Positions 1-6,086 of a stretch of 8,079 bases of DNA are shown one piece after another. The notes below the pieces were generated by a model that was given only the letters and a program-made list of their open reading frames with translations, searched no databases and was not told where the DNA came from. The position numbers were made by a program, and so were the translations under genes. The DNA comes from an uncultured Christensenellaceae bacterium (GTDB taxonomy: Bacteria; Bacillota; Clostridia; Christensenellales; Christensenellaceae), in NCBI GenBank assembly GCA_934438035.1, contig CAKSBK010000034.1, positions 1-8,079 of the forward strand. The letters run 5' to 3'. Within the stretch, counting starts at the first letter, position 1. Each line of letters begins with the position of its first letter.

Positions 1-824
1 AGCTAAAGCTTGCGTTTTTAATGGATAAGCACGATACGGTGGGAATAGACTGCGTTGCAATGTGCGTAAACGACGTAATATGCACGGGCGCAAGGCCGCT
101 TTTCTTTCTTGACTATATCGCCTGCGGAAAGAACGTTCCCGAGAAGATAGAGCAGATAGTTTCGGGCGTATGCGAGGGCTGCGTTCAGGCGGGCGCCGCG
201 CTTATCGGCGGAGAGACGGCGGAGATGCCGGGCTTTTACCCCGAAGACGAATATGACCTTGCGGGCTTTTCCGTCGGCGTGGTGGATAAGAGCAAGGTTA
301 TCGACAATAAGCGCACAAACCCGGGAGACGTTATTATAGCTCTTCCCTCAAGCGGCGTTCATTCAAACGGCTTTTCGCTCGTAAGAAAGGTGTTTGACGT
401 TGAAAACAGCGATATTAAAAAGCCTGTTGACGCACTTTCAGGAAAGAGCATAGGGCAGACGCTTTTAACGCCCACAAAAATATACGTTAAGCCCGTTTTA
501 AAGCTTATAGACGAGGTTGACGTAAAGGGAATCTCCCATATTACGGGCGGCGGCTTCTATGAGAACATTCCGAGGAGCATTCCCGACGGACTCTGCGCAA
601 AAATAGACAAGAAAGCGGTTAAGGTGCTTCCCATATTCGACCTTATAATGAAGACGGCGGATATTGACGAAAGAGACATGTTTAACACCTTTAACATGGG
701 CGTCGGAATGAGCATAACCGTTAAAAAGGAAGACGCGCAAAAGGCTCTTGAAATTTTAAGCGGAGAGGGCGCATACGCAATAGGCGAAATAGTTAAAGGC
801 GAGGATAAAATAGAGCTCATATGA
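1..824 (+). CDS. purM: Phosphoribosylformylglycinamidine cyclo-ligase (AIR synthetase), 5' partial
   Basis: PurM closes the imidazole ring, converting FGAM and ATP to AIR in the cytoplasm. The frame is open from the window edge through 3-20, reading LKLAFL, straight into the Met codon at 21. That Met is therefore internal, and the true start lies upstream. By comparison with E. coli PurM (about 345 residues), roughly 70 N-terminal residues are missing, including the GTDGVGTK-type nucleotide loop. Visible family motifs, in order, are [54 protein letters not shown], the [12 protein letters not shown] segment and FNMGVGM, which cover the rest of the AIRS N-terminal and C-terminal domains. The reading frame is intact to the TGA at 822-824. 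The stop overlaps the purN start as ATGA, so the two genes are probably translationally coupled. The identification is secure. Confidence 0.97.
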   Translation, partial: LKLAFLMDKHDTVGIDCVAMCVNDVICTGARPLFFLDYIACGKNVPEKIEQIVSGVCEGCVQAGAALIGGETAEMPGFYPEDEYDLAGFSVGVVDKSKVIDNKRTNPGDVIIALPSSGVHSNGFSLVRKVFDVENSDIKKPVDALSGKSIGQTLLTPTKIYVKPVLKLIDEVDVKGISHITGGGFYENIPRSIPDGLCAKIDKKAVKVLPIFDLIMKTADIDERDMFNTFNMGVGMSITVKKEDAQKALEILSGEGAYAIGEIVKGEDKIELI

Positions 825-1438
825 ACGAAAAAAAGGTAAACACGGCGGTTTTGGTTTCCGGAGGAGGAACCAACCTTGCGGCGATAATTGCTGCCGGGGG
901 AGAAAATAAAACGCCTCATGTGAATTTAAGCCTCGTTATATCGAACCGCGCGGACGCATACGCCTTAAAAAGGGCGCAGGCGGCGGGCATAAAAACAGAG
1001 GTAATAGATAAAAAGAGCATGACGCAGGAGGAGTTTGAGAGCAGGCTTATAGGCCTTTTGGAGCAAAACGGCATCGAGCTTATAGTTCTTGCGGGCTTTA
1101 TGTGTATTCTCTCGGAGAGCTTTACCTCTAAATATCCCGAGAGGATAATAAACGTTCATCCCTCTCTTATTCCCTCCTTTTGCGGAAAGGGCTTTTACGG
1201 CTTAAGGGTGCATGAGGCGGCGCTTTCTTATGGAGTTAAGGTTACGGGCGCAACGGTGCATTTCGTAAACGAAATTCCGGACGGCGGAAAGATAATAGAC
1301 CAAAAAGCGGTTTATGTTGAGCCGGGCGACACGCCGGAAATTCTTCAGAAAAGAGTTATGCAGGAGGCGGAGCATATAATACTTCCGCGCGCGGTTGAGA
1401 GCGTTGCGGCAAAAATTATCCAAGGAGAAGACTTATGA
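821..1438 (+). CDS. purN: Phosphoribosylglycinamide formyltransferase (GAR transformylase), folate-dependent
   Basis: PurN transfers a formyl group from 10-formyltetrahydrofolate to GAR, giving FGAR (third step of the pathway). The 205-residue length is typical of the family. The N-terminal phosphate-binding segment reads [14 protein letters not shown] (about residues 10-23). The folate and catalytic region has [10 protein letters not shown] (about 89-98) and [11 protein letters not shown] (about 110-120). The catalytic triad appears intact as Asn111, His113 and Asp154, the Asp lying in EIPDGGKII, and His147 lies in the conserved TVHFV. The loop after HPSLIP is the longer [10 protein letters not shown] form seen in many Clostridia, rather than the short E. 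coli loop. The start at 821 overlaps the purM stop (ATGA), and no good Shine-Dalgarno precedes it, so translation probably depends on ribosomes finishing purM. Its stop overlaps the next start in the same way. Confidence 0.96.
   Translation: MNEKKVNTAVLVSGGGTNLAAIIAAGGENKTPHVNLSLVISNRADAYALKRAQAAGIKTEVIDKKSMTQEEFESRLIGLLEQNGIELIVLAGFMCILSESFTSKYPERIINVHPSLIPSFCGKGFYGLRVHEAALSYGVKVTGATVHFVNEIPDGGKIIDQKAVYVEPGDTPEILQKRVMQEAEHIILPRAVESVAAKIIQGEDL
1422..1427 (+). promoter_or_regulatory. Ribosome binding site for the purO-like gene
   Basis: AAGGAG lies 7 bases before the ATG at 1435 and within the last codons of purN. It fixes the start and allows initiation in addition to ATGA coupling with purN. 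Confidence 0.85.
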
Positions 1439-2151
1439 ATATATATGAAGCAAAACCCATCGGTGAGATAATAAGCGGAAACCCGTACGTCGGAAGAGGA
1501 ATTATAGTAGGAAAAACTCCCGACGGCAAGCGCGCAGTCACGGCGTATTTTATAATGGGAAGAAGCGAGAACAGCCGAAACAGGATTTTTAAAGAGGTGG
1601 GGGAAACCGTTAAAATTTACCCGTTTGACGCAAATAAGGCGGGCGACCCTACGCTTATAATCTACTCTCCCGTAAGAAGATTCAAAAATAAGCTCATAGT
1701 CACAAACGGAAACCAGACGGATACCATTTATAATTTTTTGACTACGGGAAGAAGCATGAGCCAGGCTTTGGACACGAGAGGCTTCGAGCCGGACGCCCCC
1801 AATTTCACGCCCAGAATAAGCGCAGTTTTGAGCTTTGATAAGAAATATACGTATGAGCTTGCAATATTAAAAAGCGCGGACGAAAAGGGAAGCGCCTGCA
1901 ATAAATACGTTTTCAGCTATCCCTCTTTAAACGGGCTCGGGCATTTTATACATACCTATAACACTGACGGAAACCCTATTCCCACGTTTACCGGCGAGCC
2001 GAAGAGAGTTGCGATTCCCGACGACATCGACGAATTTACAGAGGATATATGGAACAATTTAGACGAAAGCAACAAAATTTCACTCTATGTTCGCTATATT
2101 GACCTTGTGACCATGGAGGAAGAAAACAGGCTCATAAATAAAAATAAGTGA
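1435..2151 (+). CDS. purO: IMP cyclohydrolase of the PurO family (probable)
   Basis: This gene most likely encodes the last step of the pathway, closure of FAICAR to IMP. The 238-residue protein is unrelated to the MGS-like cyclohydrolase domain of PurH. It resembles archaeal PurO, which has an Ntn-hydrolase-like fold, as I recall that sequence from Methanothermobacter. Matching blocks are GRSENSRNR (about 42-50), with Arg50 aligning to an active-site Arg of PurO; LIIYSPVRR (about 75-82), whose Tyr77 aligns to an active-site Tyr; VTNGNQTDTI (about 89-98), against VSNGSHTDTI; and FTPRISAVL (about 124-132). It is longer than the roughly 200-residue archaeal enzyme, with extra residues at the N-terminus and the C-terminal end. 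No signal peptide or membrane segment is seen. The start overlaps the purN stop by ATGA and has an AAGGAG site 7 bases upstream. The absence of a cyclohydrolase domain on the nearby AICAR transformylase supports the role. Activity is inferred. Confidence 0.85.
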   Translation: MNIYEAKPIGEIISGNPYVGRGIIVGKTPDGKRAVTAYFIMGRSENSRNRIFKEVGETVKIYPFDANKAGDPTLIIYSPVRRFKNKLIVTNGNQTDTIYNFLTTGRSMSQALDTRGFEPDAPNFTPRISAVLSFDKKYTYELAILKSADEKGSACNKYVFSYPSLNGLGHFIHTYNTDGNPIPTFTGEPKRVAIPDDIDEFTEDIWNNLDESNKISLYVRYIDLVTMEEENRLINKNK

Positions 2152-2154
2152 GGT
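2150..2154 (+). promoter_or_regulatory. Ribosome binding site deciding the purB start
   Basis: GAGGT lies 5 bases before the ATG at 2160 and overlaps the TGA stop of the preceding gene. It favours the ATG over an in-frame GTG at 2148, which lies partly inside this site and has no Shine-Dalgarno of its own. Confidence 0.75.
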
Positions 2155-2159
2155 TTAGA

Positions 2160-3596
2160 ATGATTACCGATAAAGATAAATATATTTCCCCTCTTTCAAC
2201 GAGATACGCAAGCGACGAAATGCAGCACGTCTTTTCCGAAAACTTCAAATTCAGAACGTGGAGAAGACTTTGGATTGCGCTTGCAAAGGCGGAAAAAAAG
2301 CTGGGGCTTGACATAACGGACGAGCAGATTACCGAGCTTACGGCGCATAAGGACGACATTAACTACGACGTTGCGGTTAAAAGGGAAAAGGAATGCCGTC
2401 ACGACGTTATGAGCCATGTTTACGCTTACGGAAAGCAGTGCCCTAAGGCGGAGGGAATAATACATTTAGGCGCAACCTCCTGTTATGTGGGAGATAACAC
2501 GGACGTAATAATTTTAAAAGAGGCTTCAAAGATAATTTTAAAAAAGGCGGCGCAGGTCGTTAAAAACTTAAGCGAATTTGCGGAAAAATATAAGGAGCTT
2601 CCCTGCCTTGCGTATACTCATCTTCAGCCGGCTCAGCTTACAACCGTGGGCAAAAGAGCGACGCTTTATATTTACGAGCTTACCATGGATATTGAAAACC
2701 TGGCCTATCAGCTTCAAAATCTAAAGCTTTTGGGACAAAAGGGAACGACGGGAACGCAGGCGAGCTTTATGGAGCTGTTTTCGGGAGATGAAAACAAGGT
2801 AAAGGAGCTTGAAAGACTTATTGCGCAGGATATGGGCTTTTCCGCATGCGTGCCGGTTTCCGGTCAGACGTATTCGAGAAAGGTGGATTCATACTTCCTT
2901 TCCGTTTTAAGCGGCTTTGCGCAGTCTGCATATAAATTTGCAAACGACCTTAGGATACTTCAGTCCTTTGAGGAAATGGAAGAACCCTTTGAGAAAAACC
3001 AGATAGGCTCTTCGGCAATGCCTTATAAGAGAAATCCCATGAGAAGCGAGAGAATGTGCGCGCTTGCGAGGTATGTCATTGCGGATTCCGTAAACCCTGC
3101 GTTTACTGCGGCTACGCAGTGGTTTGAGCGCACGCTCGACGATTCCGCAAACAAGAGAATCTCCGTTGCGGAGGCGTTTTTATGCGTAGACGCTATTTTG
3201 AATATTTACATAAACGTGACCTCCGGACTCGTCGTTTACGATAAGGTGGTAACGAGAAGAGTTATGGAGAAGCTCCCCTTTATGGCGACGGAAAATATTA
3301 TGATGGAATGCGTTAAAAGAGGGGGCAACAGACAGGAGCTTCACGAGGAATTGAGAGTTCATTCCCATGCCGCGGCGAGAAAGGTTAAAATAGAGGGCGG
3401 AGCGAACGACCTTATAGACAGAATTGCGCAGGACGAAAAATTCCCCATTACAAAAGAGGAAATTTTAAAGGAGCTTGACCCCAAAAAATATATAGGAAGA
3501 TGCGTAAGCCAGGTAGAGGAATTTTTAACAGACGTTGCCAAGCCCGTAATCGACGAGTATTTTGAGGGCGACGCTTCAAGCGAGCTTACCGTATAA
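2160..3596 (+). CDS. purB: Adenylosuccinate lyase, animal-like long form
   Basis: PurB is a homotetrameric lyase of the fumarase/aspartase superfamily that acts twice. It splits SAICAR to AICAR plus fumarate on the way to IMP, and adenylosuccinate to AMP plus fumarate afterwards. From ATG 2160 the protein has 478 residues. Conserved parts are RHDVMSHVYAYG (about 80-91), with a catalytic-region His; HLGATSCYVGDNTD (about 102-115); YTHLQPAQLTTVGKR (about 152-166), with the general-acid His; KGTTGTQASF; and the signature loop SSAMPYKRNPMRSER (about 284-298), which carries the catalytic Ser. WFERTLDDSANKRI and LPFMATENI follow. These blocks match human ADSL, as recalled, far better than the short E. 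coli or B. subtilis types. An in-frame GTG at 2148 would add four residues (MRFR), but the ribosome site favours 2160. It lies 8 bases after the purO-like stop and 11 bases before the next gene. Confidence 0.97.
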   Translation: MITDKDKYISPLSTRYASDEMQHVFSENFKFRTWRRLWIALAKAEKKLGLDITDEQITELTAHKDDINYDVAVKREKECRHDVMSHVYAYGKQCPKAEGIIHLGATSCYVGDNTDVIILKEASKIILKKAAQVVKNLSEFAEKYKELPCLAYTHLQPAQLTTVGKRATLYIYELTMDIENLAYQLQNLKLLGQKGTTGTQASFMELFSGDENKVKELERLIAQDMGFSACVPVSGQTYSRKVDSYFLSVLSGFAQSAYKFANDLRILQSFEEMEEPFEKNQIGSSAMPYKRNPMRSERMCALARYVIADSVNPAFTAATQWFERTLDDSANKRISVAEAFLCVDAILNIYINVTSGLVVYDKVVTRRVMEKLPFMATENIMMECVKRGGNRQELHEELRVHSHAAARKVKIEGGANDLIDRIAQDEKFPITKEEILKELDPKKYIGRCVSQVEEFLTDVAKPVIDEYFEGDASSELTV

Positions 3597-3600
3597 GGAG
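3595..3600 (+). promoter_or_regulatory. Ribosome binding site for the AICAR transformylase gene
   Basis: AAGGAG overlaps the TAA stop of purB (3594-3596) and sits 7 bases before the ATG at 3608. It supports this start and close coupling with purB. Confidence 0.85.
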
Positions 3601-3607
3601 AAAAAGT

Positions 3608-4792
3608 ATGAAAGAATTTGAGCTTAAATACGGCTGCAACCCCAACCAAAAGCCGGCAAAAATATATATGGAAAACGCAAGCGAGCTTCCTATAGAAATA
3701 CTTTCGGGAAGACCGGGCTACATAAACTTTTTAGACGCATTTAACAGCTGGCAGCTTGTAAGCGAGCTTAAAAGAGCGCTTAACACCTGCGCCGCAGCGT
3801 CCTTTAAGCACGTTTCCCCTACGAGCGCCGCTGTCGGAATGCCGCTTCCCGAGAAGCTTAAAAAAGCGTGCTTTGTCGACGATATTGAGGGGCTTGACGA
3901 TTCTCCCCTTGCCTGCGCATACGCCAGGGCGAGAGGAACGGACAGAATGAGCTCTTTCGGAGACTTTATAGCTCTTTCGGACATATGCGACGTAACTACG
4001 GCGAGACTCATAGCAAGAGAGGTTTCGGACGGCGTTATCGCTCCCGGTTACGAGCCGGAGGCGCTTGAAATTCTTAAGGGCAAAAGAAAGGGAAATTACA
4101 ACATAATAAAAATCGACCCTTCATATGTTCCCGAAAGAAGAGAAAAAAAGCAGGTTTTCGGAATAACCTTCGAGCAGGGCAGAAATGATTTTAAAATAGA
4201 CTTTGAGCTTTTGGAAAATATAGTTACAAAAAATAAGGTTCTTACGGAGGACGCTAAAAGAGACCTTATAATAGCGCTTATTACGCTTAAATATACGCAG
4301 TCCAATTCCGTTTGCTACGCCTTTGACGGACAGGCTATAGGCGTGGGCGCGGGTCAGCAGTCGAGAATACACTGCACGCGCCTTGCGGGGCAAAAGGCGG
4401 ATACATGGTTTTTAAGGCAGCACGAAAAGGTGCTTAATCTTCCCTTTAAGGAGGAGCTTAAGCGCGCGGACAGAGATAACGTAATAGACGGATATATTAA
4501 TAAAAACGAAGAGGACGTCGTTGCGGAGGGCGTTTGGCAGAAATATTTTACAAGAAAGCCCGAGCCCTTTACCGCCGAGGAGATGAGAGCGTATCTTGAT
4601 ACGATAGACGACGTTTCTTTGGGAAGCGACGCATTTTTCCCGTTTAGCGACAATATAGAGCGCGCGCATAAAAGCGGAGTAAAATATATCGCGCAGCCCG
4701 GCGGCTCTATAAGAGACGACCTCGTAATAGAGTGCTGCGATAAATACGATATTGTAATGGCGTTTACGGGTATGAGACTGTTCCATCATTGA
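3608..4792 (+). CDS. purH: Stand-alone AICAR transformylase (PurH C-terminal domain only)
   Basis: This enzyme formylates AICAR with 10-formyltetrahydrofolate to FAICAR, the next-to-last step. The 394-residue protein starts directly at KYGCNPNQKPAKIYM, which aligns to the beginning of the transformylase half of human ATIC. The whole N-terminal MGS-like IMP cyclohydrolase domain (about 200 residues) is absent. A full Shine-Dalgarno and the adjacent purB stop show this is not a truncation. Motifs are SFKHVSP (about 65-71), with the catalytic Lys67-His68 pair; ARARGTDRMSSFGDFIALSD; REVSDGVIAPGYEPEAL; KYTQSNSVCY (about 228-237), with Asn233; GAGQQSRIHCTRLAG; SDAFFPFSDN (about 340-349), with Asp341; and the C-terminal RLFHH. 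All match the human enzyme closely, less so E. coli PurH. One oddity is PTSAA (71-75) where PAGAA is usual. The cyclohydrolase is presumably supplied by the PurO-like gene at 1435-2151. Confidence 0.94.
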   Translation: MKEFELKYGCNPNQKPAKIYMENASELPIEILSGRPGYINFLDAFNSWQLVSELKRALNTCAAASFKHVSPTSAAVGMPLPEKLKKACFVDDIEGLDDSPLACAYARARGTDRMSSFGDFIALSDICDVTTARLIAREVSDGVIAPGYEPEALEILKGKRKGNYNIIKIDPSYVPERREKKQVFGITFEQGRNDFKIDFELLENIVTKNKVLTEDAKRDLIIALITLKYTQSNSVCYAFDGQAIGVGAGQQSRIHCTRLAGQKADTWFLRQHEKVLNLPFKEELKRADRDNVIDGYINKNEEDVVAEGVWQKYFTRKPEPFTAEEMRAYLDTIDDVSLGSDAFFPFSDNIERAHKSGVKYIAQPGGSIRDDLVIECCDKYDIVMAFTGMRLFHH

Positions 4793-4794
4793 TT

Positions 4795-4800
4795 AGGAGG
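4795..4800 (+). promoter_or_regulatory. Ribosome binding site deciding the purD start
   Basis: AGGAGG lies 9 bases before the ATG at 4810. An upstream in-frame TTG at 4789 precedes this site and has no Shine-Dalgarno, so 4810 is the supported start. Confidence 0.88.
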
Positions 4801-4809
4801 AATTGCGGT

Positions 4810-6084
4810 ATGAAAATTATGGTAGTCGGCGGCGGCGGAAGAGAACACGCAATAATAAAGTCGCTTAAGAAGAACCCCGAAGTTGAGGTTATATACGCTT
4901 TGCCCGGAAACGGAGGCATGGCGGAGGACGCCGTTTTGGTTGATATAGGCGCAAAGGACATTGAAAAGATAGTTGAGTTTGCGGTTGAAAATAAGATTGA
5001 TTTTGCCGTGGTTGCTCCCGACGACCCGCTCGTTTTGGGCGCTGTTGACGAGCTTACCGCAAAGGGCATACCCTGCTTCGGCCCCGATAAAAAAGCGGCG
5101 ATAATCGAGGGAAGCAAGGTCTTTTCAAAGGACTTTATGAAAAAATACGCCATACCCACGGCGAAATACGAGGCGTTTTCCGATTATGAAAAGGCGATAG
5201 AGTATTTAGAGACCGCTCCTATACCTACCGTAGTTAAGGCGGACGGCCTTGCGCTCGGAAAGGGAGTTATAATTGCTGCTACAAGGCAGGAGGCAAAGGA
5301 CGCCGTAACCTCAATGATGTGCGACAAGGTTTTCGGGCAGAGCGGCGCAAAAGTGGTTATAGAGGAGTTTTTACAGGGTCCCGAGGTTTCCGTCTTAACC
5401 TTTACCGACGGACATGCAATAAAGCCTATGGTTTCTTCTATGGACCATAAAAGAGCGCTTGACGGAGATATGGGCTTAAATACCGGCGGAATGGGTACCG
5501 TTGCGCCTAACCCCTTTTACACAAAGGAAATTGCGGACCGCTGCATGAAGGAGATTTTCATTCCGACGGTAGAGGGCATGAAAAAAGAGGGCAGAATGTT
5601 TAAGGGCTGCCTTTATTTCGGGCTTATGCTCACGGAGGACGGACCTAAAGTAATTGAATATAACTGCAGGTTCGGAGACCCGGAGACGCAGGTGGTTTTG
5701 CCGCTGTTGGAGTCGGATTTACTAAATATAATGAAGGCGGTTTCTTCCGAAACGCTTGAGAGTGCGGACGTGCGCTTTAAAGACGGCAGCGCATGCTGCG
5801 TGGTTATGGCTTCAGAGGGATATCCCAAGAGCTACGAAAAGGGTTATGAAATTAAAATTGACGACAGCGTTAAGGAAAAGGTTTTCGTTGCCGGCGCAAA
5901 GCTTGAAGACGGCGTTTTGAAAACGGACGGCGGAAGAGTTTTGGGGGTTACGGATACTGCGCCCACGCTTGAAGAAGCTGTAAAAAAGGCGTATGATAAC
6001 GTTAATAAGGTGACGTTTAAAAACGCGTATTACAGAAACGACATAGGCAAAAAGGCGCTTTTGGCGTCAAAGGAGGTAAAATAA
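4810..6084 (+). CDS. purD: Phosphoribosylamine-glycine ligase (GAR synthetase)
   Basis: PurD is an ATP-grasp ligase that joins glycine to phosphoribosylamine, giving GAR (second step). From ATG 4810 it has 424 residues, the normal length. The N-terminal domain opens with MVVGGGGREHAI (about 4-15) and LPGNGGMAED (about 31-40). The linker to the ATP-grasp domain carries FGPDKKAAIIEGSKVFSKDFM (about 90-110). The ATP-grasp domain follows, with VVKADGLALGKGVIIA (about 141-156), VIEEFLQGPEVS (about 183-194), DHKRALDGD (about 212-220) with the TGGMG loop after it, and the metal-binding end VIEYNCRFGDPETQ (about 281-294). GGRVLGVT and the DIGKKAL tail complete the C-terminal domain. The loop reads GLNTGGMG where many PurD proteins have GPNTGGMG; I recall the Leu form from other Clostridia. 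The gene starts 17 bases after the transformylase stop and ends 2 bases before purL. Confidence 0.97.
   Translation: MKIMVVGGGGREHAIIKSLKKNPEVEVIYALPGNGGMAEDAVLVDIGAKDIEKIVEFAVENKIDFAVVAPDDPLVLGAVDELTAKGIPCFGPDKKAAIIEGSKVFSKDFMKKYAIPTAKYEAFSDYEKAIEYLETAPIPTVVKADGLALGKGVIIAATRQEAKDAVTSMMCDKVFGQSGAKVVIEEFLQGPEVSVLTFTDGHAIKPMVSSMDHKRALDGDMGLNTGGMGTVAPNPFYTKEIADRCMKEIFIPTVEGMKKEGRMFKGCLYFGLMLTEDGPKVIEYNCRFGDPETQVVLPLLESDLLNIMKAVSSETLESADVRFKDGSACCVVMASEGYPKSYEKGYEIKIDDSVKEKVFVAGAKLEDGVLKTDGGRVLGVTDTAPTLEEAVKKAYDNVNKVTFKNAYYRNDIGKKALLASKEVK
6070..6077 (+). promoter_or_regulatory. Strong ribosome binding site for purL
   Basis: AAGGAGGT is the closest match to the full anti-Shine-Dalgarno complement in the window. 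It lies 9 bases before the ATG at 6087 and is embedded in the last sense codons of purD (Lys-Glu-Val). Confidence 0.88.
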
Positions 6085-6086
6085 GC

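Noticed and set aside
21..23. ATG at 21 as the true start of purM
   Set aside because: The frame is open upstream, and the preceding residues (LKLAFL) match internal PurM sequence. The family is about 70 residues longer at the N-terminus.
644..649. TATAAT hexamers (also near 1551 and 1656) as internal promoters
   Set aside because: No matching -35 hexamer lies at a suitable distance, and all are inside coding sequence where ATA-rich codons make such matches common.
2148..2162. GTG at 2148 as the purB start (482 residues)
   Set aside because: It has no upstream ribosome site and would place the GAGGT sequence inside the gene. ATG 2160 has that site 5 bases upstream and gives the usual family N-terminus.
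3608..4792. AICAR transformylase gene as a truncated or broken purH
   Set aside because: It has its own start and ribosome site, its start matches the domain boundary, upstream sequence is a complete purB, and no remnant of the MGS-like domain is visible.
4789..4812. TTG at 4789 as the purD start (431 residues)
   Set aside because: It precedes the AGGAGG site and would add MIRRNCG, which does not fit the family. PurD normally begins at the MKxxVVGxGGREHA segment, matching ATG 4810.
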